Assembly: GCA_001689485.1 (NCBI GenBank) | Contig: LUJQ01000067.1 | Coordinates: forward strand, 1 to 24,966 | Direction: 5' to 3' | DNA from: Bacteroidales bacterium M6 | Lineage (GTDB): Bacteria > Bacteroidota > Bacteroidia > Bacteroidales > Muribaculaceae | DNA length: 24,966 bases | Notes under the pieces: generated by a model | The model's database searches: none | The model's input: the letters and a program-made list of their open reading frames with translations, nothing else | What the model was told of the DNA's origin: nothing | Position numbers and translations under genes: made by a program | Part shown: positions 7,443 through 16,571 of the stretch, one piece after another | Layout of the letters: each line of letters starts with the position of its first letter | Position numbering within the stretch: the first letter of the stretch is position 1

Positions 7443-8351
7443 TCAACGGTTCTGGAACTGCGTGGGGGAAAGGCCGGTCAGGTGCTTGAAGTATTTTCCA
7501 AACGATGACTGGTTGGTGAAATTCAACTCATAAGCAACCTGCTGCACGTTTTTACCAGAATAGCATAGCAGATTCTTGGCCTCTTGCAGCACATACTGGT
7601 CAATCCATTCGGCTGCCGACCGGCCGGTGGCCTCTTTAATAATCAGCGACAGGTATTTAGGCGAAATAAACATTTTCTCGGCATAAAACCCTATGGCACG
7701 TTCGCGTTTATGATGTGCCCGCACAAGCCTTAAAAAGTTCTGCACATAGTTAAGTTTCCGCGAATTGGGCTTTAACATACCGGCCCCTGCCTCGGCCTCT
7801 TCACCATATGCCATAATCTGGTAAGCCGCAGCCGACATAAGCGCACGTGCGATGTGACGGTTATAGGGATTCTGCTCGGTGGCATTGCGATGCAACAACT
7901 CGAAATAACGGATAAGGAGCGACACCTTTTCAGGCGAAAGGGTCAACACGGCCTTGGCCGAGGTAAAGATGTTGGTGTTTATGGCATTAAGATCGATATT
8001 GAGGTCATAGACAAATTTATTCGACAGGAACAGAAGATAGCCGTCAAGCTCCTCTCCCTCCCAGTCAATCGGTTTGAACACACGCTCAGGAGCCACGAAA
8101 ACAACAGAGTTAGGCGGCACTTCTACCGTGTCAAGGTCGATTGTAATCTTAATGGTGCCTTTGACACCTATTATCATCGTATGCCCGTCGAACCGGCGTG
8201 CCACCGGGGCATAGAAATAGGACGTGTTGGTTGTTATATGCGACAGGATATAGTCTTGCCCCAGATGACTGTAATCGTCTGACACGTTTTTCAACCGGGC
8301 AATCTGGGCAAGCCTGAGAGGACTGTCGTCGAGCTGTCGTTTCTGTTTCAT
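7443..8351 (-). CDS. AraC family transcriptional regulator
   Basis: The 302-residue DNA-binding regulator has the layout of a cytoplasmic one-component AraC protein. Residues 1-190 form a cupin-like sensor with a D-G-H-T-M-I-I-G strand near 55 and a V-P-P-N-S-V-V-F-V-A-P segment near 80. Residues about 205-302 hold the double helix-turn-helix domain, with F-I-S-P-K-Y-L-S-L-I-I-K-E in the first motif and V-A-Y-E-L-N-F-T-N-Q-S-S-F-G-K-Y-F-K-x-x-T-G-L-S-P in the second. The ligand is unknown. It is divergent from the UPF0104-type membrane gene across 212 bp, so that gene is the most obvious target candidate; this is inference from position. A minus-strand TACTTTTG box at 8413-8420 is a plausible own promoter. 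Confidence 0.9.
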   Translation of the reverse strand: MKQKRQLDDSPLRLAQIARLKNVSDDYSHLGQDYILSHITTNTSYFYAPVARRFDGHTMIIGVKGTIKITIDLDTVEVPPNSVVFVAPERVFKPIDWEGEELDGYLLFLSNKFVYDLNIDLNAINTNIFTSAKAVLTLSPEKVSLLIRYFELLHRNATEQNPYNRHIARALMSAAAYQIMAYGEEAEAGAGMLKPNSRKLNYVQNFLRLVRAHHKRERAIGFYAEKMFISPKYLSLIIKEATGRSAAEWIDQYVLQEAKNLLCYSGKNVQQVAYELNFTNQSSFGKYFKHLTGLSPTQFQNR

Positions 8352-8412
8352 AAACGGAGATACACGTTTGGCACTGATTTTTTATTCAAGGAAGCCTTCC
8401 ATTACTTTAAGG

Positions 8413-8420
8413 CAAAAGTA
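8413..8420 (-). promoter_or_regulatory. Candidate -7 element for the AraC gene
   Basis: On the minus strand the octamer is TACTTTTG, matching TAnnTTTG, about 60 nt before the AraC ATG. No good -33 box was found at the usual spacing. Confidence 0.45.
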
Positions 8421-8494
8421 GCCAATATTTGGAGTTTTACACCGAGAAATAAGTTAATTACACTAAAAAAATGGAAGTTTCGGGCAAACTTGAG

Positions 8495-8502
8495 TATTTT
8501 TG
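8495..8502 (+). promoter_or_regulatory. Candidate -7 element for the UPF0104-type gene
   Basis: TATTTTTG followed by CA fits TAnnTTTG and lies 61 nt before the ATG at 8564. The -33 region is not obvious, which would fit an activator-dependent promoter but does not prove one. Confidence 0.45.
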
Positions 8503-8563
8503 CACAGAAGTTATCTCCGCTTCATCATGCAATTATTCAGATTCGGCCTAAGCTTTTCTTGCC

Positions 8564-9625
8564 ATGGATAAGTCCGGTTACAAAAACAGAACACAGGGAG
8601 CGCTTGGAAAGGTGCTTAAATTCGCCATACCGTTCATTGTAAGTGTCGGGCTTTGCATCGCATTGTTCCGCGACATCGATTTCAACGAGATGATGCACGT
8701 AATAAAAACCGAATGCGATTTCCGCTGGATAGGGCTTATGCTCCTGATGGGATTCGTGCCTCTGGTGCTGCGTGCGCTCCGCTGGGGGATACAATTGCGT
8801 GCATCAGGTGTGGATGCCCCGGTCCACGTGTTGCTTTACAGCATTTTCGGGACATATGCCGTCAACATAGTTTTCCCACGACTTGGGGAGGTGTGGCGTT
8901 CGGGCTATGTGGCCTATCGCGAGGATGCACCTTTCTCAACCGTATTCGGCTCGATGGTGGCCGACCGCCTGGCCGACCTGGTCGTGGTAGGGTTGCTTAC
9001 TCTCTTCACCCTCATTGTGGCACACGGCCCTGTAACAGAATTCGTCAGCGCCTACCCCAAGGCATATACGACGTTGCTTGACATTATCACATCCCCTTTT
9101 ACCTGGATTGCAGCCGCAGCCGCAGCCACAGCCTGCTGGATGGTGCTTACCCGCTCACACAACCGGTATATTCTAAAAATCAAGCAGTTCATGACAGGTC
9201 TGTGGGACGGATTTGCCTCCATCGCCCGCATGCGTGGGAAAATGCAATGGCTGGGACTCACGATATGCATCTGGGGATGCTATTTCCTACAGATGGTCAT
9301 TGCCCTTAATGCGTTCCCTATGATAGCCGATATGCTACGTGACAACGGGCTTATCCTCGCGCTGGTGTGTTTCGTACTTATCAGCATATCAATGGGTATC
9401 CCGTCGAACGGGGGTATAGGCCCGTATCAGACAGCCCTGCTGTTCGGCCTGACCCTGTTCATGCCTTCAGGCGTAGAACCTGCGGCATTCAAAACCACCG
9501 GCGCCGCCCTTGGCAACGTCATCATGGCATCACAGACCATGTTCATGATTGTAATCGGCATTATCACCTTCATCCTGATAGCCGTCGACAAGCACCGCCG
9601 ACACCCTGCTACCAAGCAAGCATGA
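8564..9625 (+). CDS. Lysylphosphatidylglycerol synthase TM-domain / UPF0104 flippase-like membrane protein
   Basis: The 353-residue protein has about eight membrane segments (roughly 18-36, 54-72, 89-105, 128-150, 176-195, 222-245, 256-300 and 315-343). It carries family features: the L-R-x-L-R-W stretch near 70, F-P-R-L-G-E-V-W-R near 104, the D-R-L-A-D-L motif near 135 and the G-I-P-S-N-G-G-I-G-P-Y-Q loop near 285. This is the integral-membrane part of the MprF/AglD/YbhN-type family, without the soluble lysyl-transferase domain. Such stand-alone members are thought to move or handle lipids or lipid-linked sugars, but the substrate cannot be read from sequence. It is divergent from the AraC gene and followed 38 nt later by the promoter of the hydrolase gene. 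Confidence 0.85.
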   Translation: MDKSGYKNRTQGALGKVLKFAIPFIVSVGLCIALFRDIDFNEMMHVIKTECDFRWIGLMLLMGFVPLVLRALRWGIQLRASGVDAPVHVLLYSIFGTYAVNIVFPRLGEVWRSGYVAYREDAPFSTVFGSMVADRLADLVVVGLLTLFTLIVAHGPVTEFVSAYPKAYTTLLDIITSPFTWIAAAAAATACWMVLTRSHNRYILKIKQFMTGLWDGFASIARMRGKMQWLGLTICIWGCYFLQMVIALNAFPMIADMLRDNGLILALVCFVLISISMGIPSNGGIGPYQTALLFGLTLFMPSGVEPAAFKTTGAALGNVIMASQTMFMIVIGIITFILIAVDKHRRHPATKQA

Positions 9626-9663
9626 CGCCCACGAAGTCACTACCCGGACTTCCATGCCACGGA

Positions 9664-9695
9664 TTTGCCCCTGACGCATTTTTTCGTTACTTTTG
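9664..9695 (+). promoter_or_regulatory. Consensus Bacteroidota promoter of the GH71/99-like gene
   Basis: TTTG at 9664-9667 and TACTTTTG at 9688-9695 are separated by 20 nt, an excellent match to TTTG-N19-21-TAnnTTTG. Transcription would begin near 9701, leaving a leader of about 80 nt before the TTG start at 9781. Confidence 0.75.
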
Positions 9696-9780
9696 CCGTA
9701 AATAGCCAAAGTGGAATCGTGACTTCAACAGCTCGAAAGAACCTCAATCCACATCCATAACCATAAATTCAATTATCACA

Positions 9781-11631
9781 TTGCAAACAAACCGACTTAT
9801 TCCTTTTGCCGTGACGGCTATAGCCGCCATTGCTTCCGGCATTAACGCCGCAGCCGACACAAAACCCGACACCTGGGTGGGATGCGACGAACTGGGACGC
9901 ATAGTACCTTCCTCCGACAATATGGACGGGGGGATACCTGTACCCGACGACAGAGTAGAGATAGGTATGTTCTACTACATCTGGCATGGTACAGAAGATA
10001 AGATGAAAACCGTCTACGACATTTCCGAAATCCTTGCTGCAAACCCTGACAACCCGGCATGGGGGCCCGAACACCATTACCACTGGTGGGGGAAACCGTG
10101 GCTGGGATATTACGACGCCGGACAGCACGACGTCATTTTCAAACATCTGCAAATGCTATGCGATGCCGGGGTGGATTTCATCGCCTTTGACTGCACAAAC
10201 GGATTAACCTATCCCGACCGAATCAACGAGTTTATCAAGGTGGTGCATGAACGCCGCGACAAAGGGATGCGATGGCCGCGCCTTACATTCATGACCCATG
10301 CGAGGCAAGAAAGCGCAATCGCATCGCTTTGGTATAATTTCTATAGCAAACCCGAACTGTCCGACCTGTGGTATCAGTGGGAAGGGGCGCCACTGTTGAT
10401 GTGTGACACCGAGGATGCCGCCAACTATCCATCACTAACCCCGATATTGGAAAACCTCACCCTGCGCCACAGCTGGGCATGGACGGGTGGACGGGAAAAC
10501 ACCTGGTCATGGCTCGACTATTACCCGCAAGGGATAGGATACACAATGGCCGACGGGCGAAAAGTGCCGGAATGCATATCGGTAGGGAGCGCCCAGCACC
10601 CTACGACAAACACAGGCAAAAGCTACAGCCAAGGCTCGCAGCCACAGGTCAGCGCCCAAGGGGTGTGCGATTCCACCCCTATGGGGCTTTATTTCGCAGA
10701 GCAATGGCAGCGGGTTCACAGCCTGCCCTATGAGGAGCGGCCCCCCGTTGTTTTCCTGACACAATGGAACGAGTTCATAGCCATGCGTTTCACCACAGGC
10801 GACCATGCGGGGGCCGACCCTGGCAAAGTGCGTCCCGGTGCAAAGAACCAGCATGATGACGAATCATATTTCGTGGATGTCTACACCGCCGAATTCAACC
10901 GCGACCTCGAACCTTCTACCCATCCCCTTTTCCGCGATAACTATTACATGCAGATGGTGGAGGAGATTCGCAAATACCGTGGCACATCCCCTATTCCAAC
11001 CCCGACAAGAAACATAAAAATCGACATCAACGGCCCTTGGGAGCAATGGGATGCGGAATCGCTGATATTTACCGACGACACGGGCGACCATATGCTGCAA
11101 TCCGTAGCCCAGGACAAAACCTGCAAATCCCCCGGCAATGATATAGCCCACTGCAAGGTGACCAAGGATAAGCACAACATATATTTCCTTGTTGCAACAG
11201 CCACCGACATCGTTTGGGACGATACACCCCGACGCATGCGGCTGCTTCTAAACACCGATTGCGACTACGCCACCGGCTGGCAGGGATATGACTACATCAT
11301 AGAACGCGACCCGTCCCACGGGTACTTCACCTTGAAAAAAAGCACCGCCAAGGATAAGTTCGAATGGGAAACCGTAAAGGGTAAGCTTGATGCACGGTTC
11401 GAGGGCAGCCGCCTGATGATTGCCCTGCCGAAATCGGCTGTAAAACGCAAAGGCGACTTCGATTTTGATTTCAAATGGGTTGATAACTGCAACCTCGAAG
11501 CAGGCGAACCGATGCTGATGTATTCCGACGGCGACTGCGCCCCGAACCACCGGTTCAACTACCGTTTCAAAGGTTCGGCCACAACCAATAAACCGGAGGG
11601 TAAAAACCGGGATAGCATTTCTGTACATTGA
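9781..11631 (+). CDS. Secreted glycoside hydrolase family 71/99-like protein with C-terminal CBM9/DOMON-like domain
   Basis: The 616-residue product begins with a signal peptide (residues 1 to about 25, ending I-N-A-A-A-D). Residues about 58-400 resemble the GH71/99-like proteins of Bacteroidota: I-G-M-F-Y-Y-I-W-H at 61-69, W-W-G-K-P-W-L-G-Y-Y at 102-111, V-D-F-I-A-F-D-C-T-N at 131-140, and T-Q-W-N-E-F at 327-332. D137 and E331 are candidate acid residues. Residues about 412-595 look like a CBM9/DOMON-type beta-sandwich, with L-L-N-T-D-x-D-Y-A-T-G-W-Q-G-Y-D-Y near 489-505. The true substrate is unknown; GH99 enzymes act on alpha-mannans. The start is TTG at 9781: no in-frame ATG occurs upstream back to a stop at 9703-9705, and the signal peptide follows directly. 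Confidence 0.8.
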   Translation: MQTNRLIPFAVTAIAAIASGINAAADTKPDTWVGCDELGRIVPSSDNMDGGIPVPDDRVEIGMFYYIWHGTEDKMKTVYDISEILAANPDNPAWGPEHHYHWWGKPWLGYYDAGQHDVIFKHLQMLCDAGVDFIAFDCTNGLTYPDRINEFIKVVHERRDKGMRWPRLTFMTHARQESAIASLWYNFYSKPELSDLWYQWEGAPLLMCDTEDAANYPSLTPILENLTLRHSWAWTGGRENTWSWLDYYPQGIGYTMADGRKVPECISVGSAQHPTTNTGKSYSQGSQPQVSAQGVCDSTPMGLYFAEQWQRVHSLPYEERPPVVFLTQWNEFIAMRFTTGDHAGADPGKVRPGAKNQHDDESYFVDVYTAEFNRDLEPSTHPLFRDNYYMQMVEEIRKYRGTSPIPTPTRNIKIDINGPWEQWDAESLIFTDDTGDHMLQSVAQDKTCKSPGNDIAHCKVTKDKHNIYFLVATATDIVWDDTPRRMRLLLNTDCDYATGWQGYDYIIERDPSHGYFTLKKSTAKDKFEWETVKGKLDARFEGSRLMIALPKSAVKRKGDFDFDFKWVDNCNLEAGEPMLMYSDGDCAPNHRFNYRFKGSATTNKPEGKNRDSISVH

Positions 11632-11661
11632 TGTCAAGGCATCGACTTCCGGCTATATACA

Positions 11662-11698
11662 AATGGCGCTGTGTCAAAAAATAAGACACAACGCCATT
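11662..11698. terminator. Bidirectional terminator hairpin between convergent genes
   Basis: Arms 11662-11675 and 11685-11698 pair over 14 positions with a single mismatch around a 9-nt A-rich loop. It lies between the convergent ends of the GH71/99-like gene (11631) and the large surface-protein gene (11730), so it probably stops transcription from both sides. Confidence 0.75.
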
Positions 11699-11729
11699 AA
11701 TCACATTATAAAATATAAAATCCCGTTGG

Positions 11730-14700
11730 TTACGGCACCATGACTTTGACAACGGTCATACCGGATTTCACGAGGTAGATGCCGGACGCAACAGGGATTT
11801 CCAGACGCCTGGTTCCACGGCAGGATGCAATCACCCGTCCGGCCATGTCTGTAACGCGGACATCAGCCCCATCTGCATTGGCAACTACGATGACACCACG
11901 ACCAGCTGATACCGTAGAAAGCGCTTTATCTGATACTTGTTCAATTCCCGAACCACCAAGATTCAGCGGCTCGCTCAAACCAGACTCTCCCACTGCGACA
12001 TAAACAGCCGACACGGCATAAGTAACACATCCCATCAACTGCACGAATTCTGTGAAGGAGGTTTCCTTAACAAGGGTAGTGTTTATGCGTTTGCCGTCAC
12101 GATATACATTATAACCATCAATCACCAGGCTGGATTTGCCTTCGGGTATGAATGACACGTCATCGATTCCGAGCGACAGGCCATAGGTATGGTTGTAACG
12201 TATGGCAAAACGTTTGGCGCCATTCGGCATGTCGAAGCTGTAAGGAGTCCACGTACCAGGCACTTTTTCAACTTTCTGCAACAATATAAAATCGGCAGGG
12301 GAAACGGCTTCAGTTAACGAATACAGTATCTCAAAGCTTTCCTCTGCTTCATATGGATTGAGAGAGCGTGCCATAAGGGTTACGGATTGTTTGCCGCCGA
12401 ACAGAGCGGGGGATATCGCCCAGTCATCGTTGGCAATATACTCAACATCTCCATTTTCGTTGGTTTTCGGGAGGCAAAAGATGGTCGACAGACATTTGTT
12501 GCCGGAGAAAGCGGCAAACGCTTCGGGCAAACCAGGTAGCGAGGCATCGCTTACAAACCATGAGAGCGCCGCACCATAGTCGATTCCAGGCATCATAAAA
12601 TTCCCTATTTGGCCTATTGCAGCTTGATCGGCATCAACAAAAGTCCAACCTCCGGCACCGGTCTTTATCCATGATTCAAAAGTTTCAAAATCTTCTGTAA
12701 CTCGGTCTGGAACTGCCGAGGCAACATCTGGAGCATCCCATGTCAGCAACACGCTGTTCACATCAGCCGTTCCGTTGAGGTTGCGCGGAATAGGATAATC
12801 CGGGAGAACCAGTTTTACAACCTTCTTGCCCGAAACGTTGTCATCCGGGTGTGTATCGGCATGATATTCAATAACGGCATGATATTCCGACATCTCATTG
12901 TCAGCTACCGTAAACACCTGGGGGAATCTGACAACCAGTGTGCCGCCGACACCCAGGGGAGCCGGTGCCTTGGTGCCCACATGCCTGCCATCACGGAAAA
13001 GCTTGACGTCAAAATGGTCAGCTTCGTTGACCGATATATTCTCAACATTGACCGTAACAAAGAACTCATTATTGGCCTCAACTGCGGCCGGTGCGTTTAT
13101 CGCCGTTACACGCAGGTCATGGTTGTCAAGTGACGTGACAACGATATTGTCAATCAACGTGAATTTACGTGTATAGGTGATGCCGCGTAGAGAAAACTGT
13201 ATCACTTTGCCCTTGTATTTATCCAAAGGCACAACAACCAGATACCACCCGTCATCCTCCCCAAGAGTCCACGTCATGACGTTTTTCTCTACCTTGAAGC
13301 CATCACCACCGTTAACAGCTACCTCTATTTCATTCAGATCACCGTCATCACCTTCGATATTGTATGTATAAAACATCAATACGGGATTAGCCAGCCCTTC
13401 AAGAGAAATCTTTCCGCTAAACAGCGTGGCATCCGCCCCTTCGGCTTCCCCGAACATAGCAGCCATCCCGTTATCATTGTCATATGACCGTATACCGGCA
13501 TCATCATTATAAATGCTCCATATCCCTTCCCGGTTATCGCTGCGAATTAACGATTCAGCCTTACCTCCGGCAAATGATTCGCTCCACGGGGCAGGATACG
13601 GTGTGCCGACAGGCAACAGGTCGGTAACCGCCATCAGCGAATGCCCCCCTTCGGTATGCGCACGCAGGCCGTAGCCTACGAATCCCTGCCGGTCCCCAGG
13701 ATTCAGGGCCTGGAACGTATGTGATGAGCCTTTAAGGTTTTCAGCAACATATACCGGGTCGTCCCCGTCGCTGGCTGCAATTATAGTGTATGTCACCAAG
13801 GCCGGATTCAACGGTTTCCCATCCTTGTCGGTGGTCACCTCTTCCCATGTCATCGTCACTTCACCGGGGACCGAGGTCTCGACAATCTTCACCCAACCGG
13901 GTTTGGCCGGTTCGTTAGCTCCTACAAAAACGGTCACCCCGGTCTTTTTTCCGGCGCCTGAAGCGTTATAGGCAAGTGCCTCGTATTTGTAATAGCCTAT
14001 TTCCGACACTTCGTCGGAAAATTCAAGCACTGCGCCGACTTCAGGTGCATCAAACGACTTCACCACTGTCCCATCCCGCAAAACATCAACACGGGTCAGG
14101 TTTTCAATCTTCGCACCGTTTACATCCTTGTCCGGGGCAACCAGGCGGATGAAAGCTTTCTTGGCACCGGAGGCATCGGGAGTCACTGTGAAACCTTCAA
14201 CAACGTCCGGGATTACTGCATCCGCGCCTGCACCCATCGAAATCCCGTCAACATACAGGAACCAGCTGTTGTCGGCCGACGTGGTTTCATGAATCCCTAC
14301 ATAATAAGTGCCGTCGGCATCAGGCAGGAGATAGAACGTATAATCCTGGCTGTTGCGGTTCTTGATAATCTGCGGTTCCATCAACACGCTGGAGAGAGCA
14401 TCAGGAGTATCGCCGGTTCCCCAACGGATTTCCACCTCCAACGGATTTCCGAGATATGTACGCATCTTGGCAGTGAACATATACATTTTCCCTTTTTCAA
14501 GTTTGAAGGGTGGTGTCACCAGCCAGTCATCCATATCAGCGTTGCGGTTGAACCGGGTTTTGAACGCCTTGTCATAAGCATCCCAACCCCAGGTCGAACC
14601 GTCGTTATTGACATCGTGGATGGTAAACGCCTCCCCTCCGTATTCGTTATCAAACACTACCGAATACGGAGGCGTGATAGAGCCAGTCCAAAATTTGCGA

Positions 14701-16244
14701 GAAACCGCATCGGCCGAAGCATATTTGCCATCATATGCTGAAACGGCATACCAATAACCTGTAAGCATGCCGGAAACCGGAGGGATATCAGTTACAGAAG
14801 TATGTCTTATAGATTCAGCTATAACTTCATTATCGGGAAAGCGTGTCACTTTGTATGTGAGGTTATCCACATCTATATAGCCCCCGTTTGCCGAAAATGA
14901 GACAGGCAACCAAGAAAGGGTAACCACCCCGTCGGCCATCGTGGCCGTAAGTTCCGGGGATACGGGCAAGTCATGGCCGACAAATGTCTGGACTTCTGTA
15001 GGAGGTCCGTTGCCGACGGCGTTCGCGACATAAACCTTAAACGTATAATTACCTGGGACGGATAATTTTACCTCAGCCTTGACTTCCTTCCCGTAGACGG
15101 CTTGTCCTGAAGCCATGGTCATCCCGTCAGCTTCCACTACATAGGTTATATCCCCCTCGCCCGGCTGCCCATCGAATGTTGTCGACGGACACGTAAACGA
15201 CACAGTGCCTGATAAAGCACCGGCCGGGAACGAAAGCGACAGGTCACTGATGGCATCCGGGGCATTATCGTCAACATCAGGCACAGGGACAAACATACCC
15301 ACCACCTCCTGGTTTTCGGGGAAATGATATAGCAATGTCGCCTGCGCTGTATTCAGGTCGATTTCATAGAGAGAGCCATCGGTTCCCTGGGTGACAGCAT
15401 AAAAACAACGACCAGAACGAGGATCGATGCATGCCGATGAAGGATTAGTTGCCACCAGCCCCGTACTGCCCACAGGGGTCATGTCGCCGGTTCCCTTATC
15501 GACCTTATATAAATCCCCCAACTCGTCAATGGCATACAACTGCCCCTTACGTGTGATGGCCACCGCACTCCACATACGCTCCAACGGCTTTATAGATGTA
15601 CGTTTGCGAACTATGTAATCCACTGTGCCAAATACATATCCACGGTTGTCATCGCTACGGAAACAACCATATACATTCCCTGTCGTCCTGTCGTATGCCA
15701 CCCCTGTCGACACGACAGGTATATCCCCCCATTCCCAACTGGTCTCCTCCCACGACCGGACGTCATAGCCCAATACATATACATAGGAATAACCATACTG
15801 TTCAACATTGTAACACGACCAATAAGTATCACCTACAACCACCCCACCTGCCGAGGCATCAATACGTGCTGTTCCCATACGGGTAAACGGGACATCGTCT
15901 GATGTGCCTATACGGTACATCCCAATGCCGTTATCCTGCAACGTCCATCCGTCGGCATATATCACACTACCATATAACTCAGGCATCGATGTCATACCGT
16001 CAGACGCGGCATAAGGTATGGATTGATTCAGGGAAGGGCTGTAAAATCCTTTAGATGAATATAACTTCCGCGCCTTCGGCATATTGCAAGCCGATGAACG
16101 GGCGGCATGTTCTTTCATAGTAAGATTCAAGGGTGGTGCGACGCTCCTTGTCGGCAAACCGGCCGATGGCATAACCGTTTCCCGGGATAACACCGAAACA
16201 GCCACACAGGCCACCAGCGTTATTGTCATCAATAGTTTTTTCAT
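11730..16244 (-). CDS. Large secreted multidomain protein (FN3, choice-of-anchor J, C-terminal sorting tail)
   Basis: The 1504-residue product has a signal peptide (1-20). Residues about 90-325 contain short repeated strands resembling a beta-propeller (Y-x-x-D-x-x-T-G-x-x-Y-G patterns). Fibronectin III-like modules follow (about 330-520, 685-890 and 1155-1185, 1375-1445). Three jelly-roll modules of the choice-of-anchor J/MAM type lie at about 525-680, 890-1050 and 1185-1370, recognisable by D-D-W-L-V-T-P-P-F and N-D-D-W-A-I-S-P-A-L. A CARDB-like segment is at about 1055-1150. The final 60 residues have the shape of a type IX secretion type A sorting domain: V-x-V-T-D-M-A-G-R-V-I, then P-V-A-S-G-I-Y-L-V-K and a short final strand. 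It is probably exported and surface-attached. Function is unknown; adhesion or glycan/protein binding is plausible. It has its own promoter at 16329-16358. Confidence 0.82.
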   Translation of the reverse strand: MKKLLMTITLVACVAVSVLSRETVMPSAGLPTRSVAPPLNLTMKEHAARSSACNMPKARKLYSSKGFYSPSLNQSIPYAASDGMTSMPELYGSVIYADGWTLQDNGIGMYRIGTSDDVPFTRMGTARIDASAGGVVVGDTYWSCYNVEQYGYSYVYVLGYDVRSWEETSWEWGDIPVVSTGVAYDRTTGNVYGCFRSDDNRGYVFGTVDYIVRKRTSIKPLERMWSAVAITRKGQLYAIDELGDLYKVDKGTGDMTPVGSTGLVATNPSSACIDPRSGRCFYAVTQGTDGSLYEIDLNTAQATLLYHFPENQEVVGMFVPVPDVDDNAPDAISDLSLSFPAGALSGTVSFTCPSTTFDGQPGEGDITYVVEADGMTMASGQAVYGKEVKAEVKLSVPGNYTFKVYVANAVGNGPPTEVQTFVGHDLPVSPELTATMADGVVTLSWLPVSFSANGGYIDVDNLTYKVTRFPDNEVIAESIRHTSVTDIPPVSGMLTGYWYAVSAYDGKYASADAVSRKFWTGSITPPYSVVFDNEYGGEAFTIHDVNNDGSTWGWDAYDKAFKTRFNRNADMDDWLVTPPFKLEKGKMYMFTAKMRTYLGNPLEVEIRWGTGDTPDALSSVLMEPQIIKNRNSQDYTFYLLPDADGTYYVGIHETTSADNSWFLYVDGISMGAGADAVIPDVVEGFTVTPDASGAKKAFIRLVAPDKDVNGAKIENLTRVDVLRDGTVVKSFDAPEVGAVLEFSDEVSEIGYYKYEALAYNASGAGKKTGVTVFVGANEPAKPGWVKIVETSVPGEVTMTWEEVTTDKDGKPLNPALVTYTIIAASDGDDPVYVAENLKGSSHTFQALNPGDRQGFVGYGLRAHTEGGHSLMAVTDLLPVGTPYPAPWSESFAGGKAESLIRSDNREGIWSIYNDDAGIRSYDNDNGMAAMFGEAEGADATLFSGKISLEGLANPVLMFYTYNIEGDDGDLNEIEVAVNGGDGFKVEKNVMTWTLGEDDGWYLVVVPLDKYKGKVIQFSLRGITYTRKFTLIDNIVVTSLDNHDLRVTAINAPAAVEANNEFFVTVNVENISVNEADHFDVKLFRDGRHVGTKAPAPLGVGGTLVVRFPQVFTVADNEMSEYHAVIEYHADTHPDDNVSGKKVVKLVLPDYPIPRNLNGTADVNSVLLTWDAPDVASAVPDRVTEDFETFESWIKTGAGGWTFVDADQAAIGQIGNFMMPGIDYGAALSWFVSDASLPGLPEAFAAFSGNKCLSTIFCLPKTNENGDVEYIANDDWAISPALFGGKQSVTLMARSLNPYEAEESFEILYSLTEAVSPADFILLQKVEKVPGTWTPYSFDMPNGAKRFAIRYNHTYGLSLGIDDVSFIPEGKSSLVIDGYNVYRDGKRINTTLVKETSFTEFVQLMGCVTYAVSAVYVAVGESGLSEPLNLGGSGIEQVSDKALSTVSAGRGVIVVANADGADVRVTDMAGRVIASCRGTRRLEIPVASGIYLVKSGMTVVKVMVP

Positions 16245-16328
16245 AATGTAAGGTTTTTGACTGATTGGTTATAACAGAACCCTGACGACGATTGACACAA
16301 AATGCATCAATTATTGACCAAAGCGATG

Positions 16329-16358
16329 CAAATATACAATATAAAACCAATAATCAAA
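16329..16358 (-). promoter_or_regulatory. Promoter of the large surface-protein gene
   Basis: On the minus strand, TTTG (16358-16355) and TATATTTG (16336-16329) are 18 nt apart, close to the Bacteroidota consensus. Transcription would start near 16322, leaving a leader of about 80 nt. Confidence 0.65.
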
Positions 16359-16459
16359 AACTTTTGACACCGTTTACAACAATATGATGGCAAGTAGCAC
16401 CGGGGCTTCATCCCGAATCAAAAAACAACAACAACAACCTTCAACACATGCGGAAAATC

Positions 16460-16476
16460 CCGCCTTACCAAGGCGG
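16460..16476. terminator. Hairpin with 7-bp stem downstream of tRNA-Leu
   Basis: CCGCCTT and AAGGCGG pair perfectly around a 3-nt loop. On the minus strand it is followed by GATTTTCC. It lies about 95 nt beyond the 3' end of tRNA-Leu and could be a second terminator of that transcript. Confidence 0.4.
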
Positions 16477-16508
16477 TGTCACTCCGCACTCACCTGTCAC
16501 TACTGCAT

Positions 16509-16560
16509 AACGAATGCAACGGTGTGCAGGATGATAAACCTGCACACCGTTGCATTCGTT
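16509..16560. terminator. Perfect 22-bp inverted repeat just after tRNA-Leu
   Basis: Arms 16509-16530 and 16539-16560 are perfectly complementary over 22 bp around an 8-nt loop (ATGATAAA). It begins 11 nt after the tRNA-Leu 3' end on the minus strand. It is the likely terminator of the tRNA transcript although no U-run follows, and its perfection is notable. Confidence 0.65.
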
Positions 16561-16571
16561 TCTGACAAGCG

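Noticed and set aside
10479..10733. 84-residue plus-strand ORF inside the hydrolase gene
   Set aside because: Out-of-frame overlap with the hydrolase coding region, Arg-rich and without domain support.
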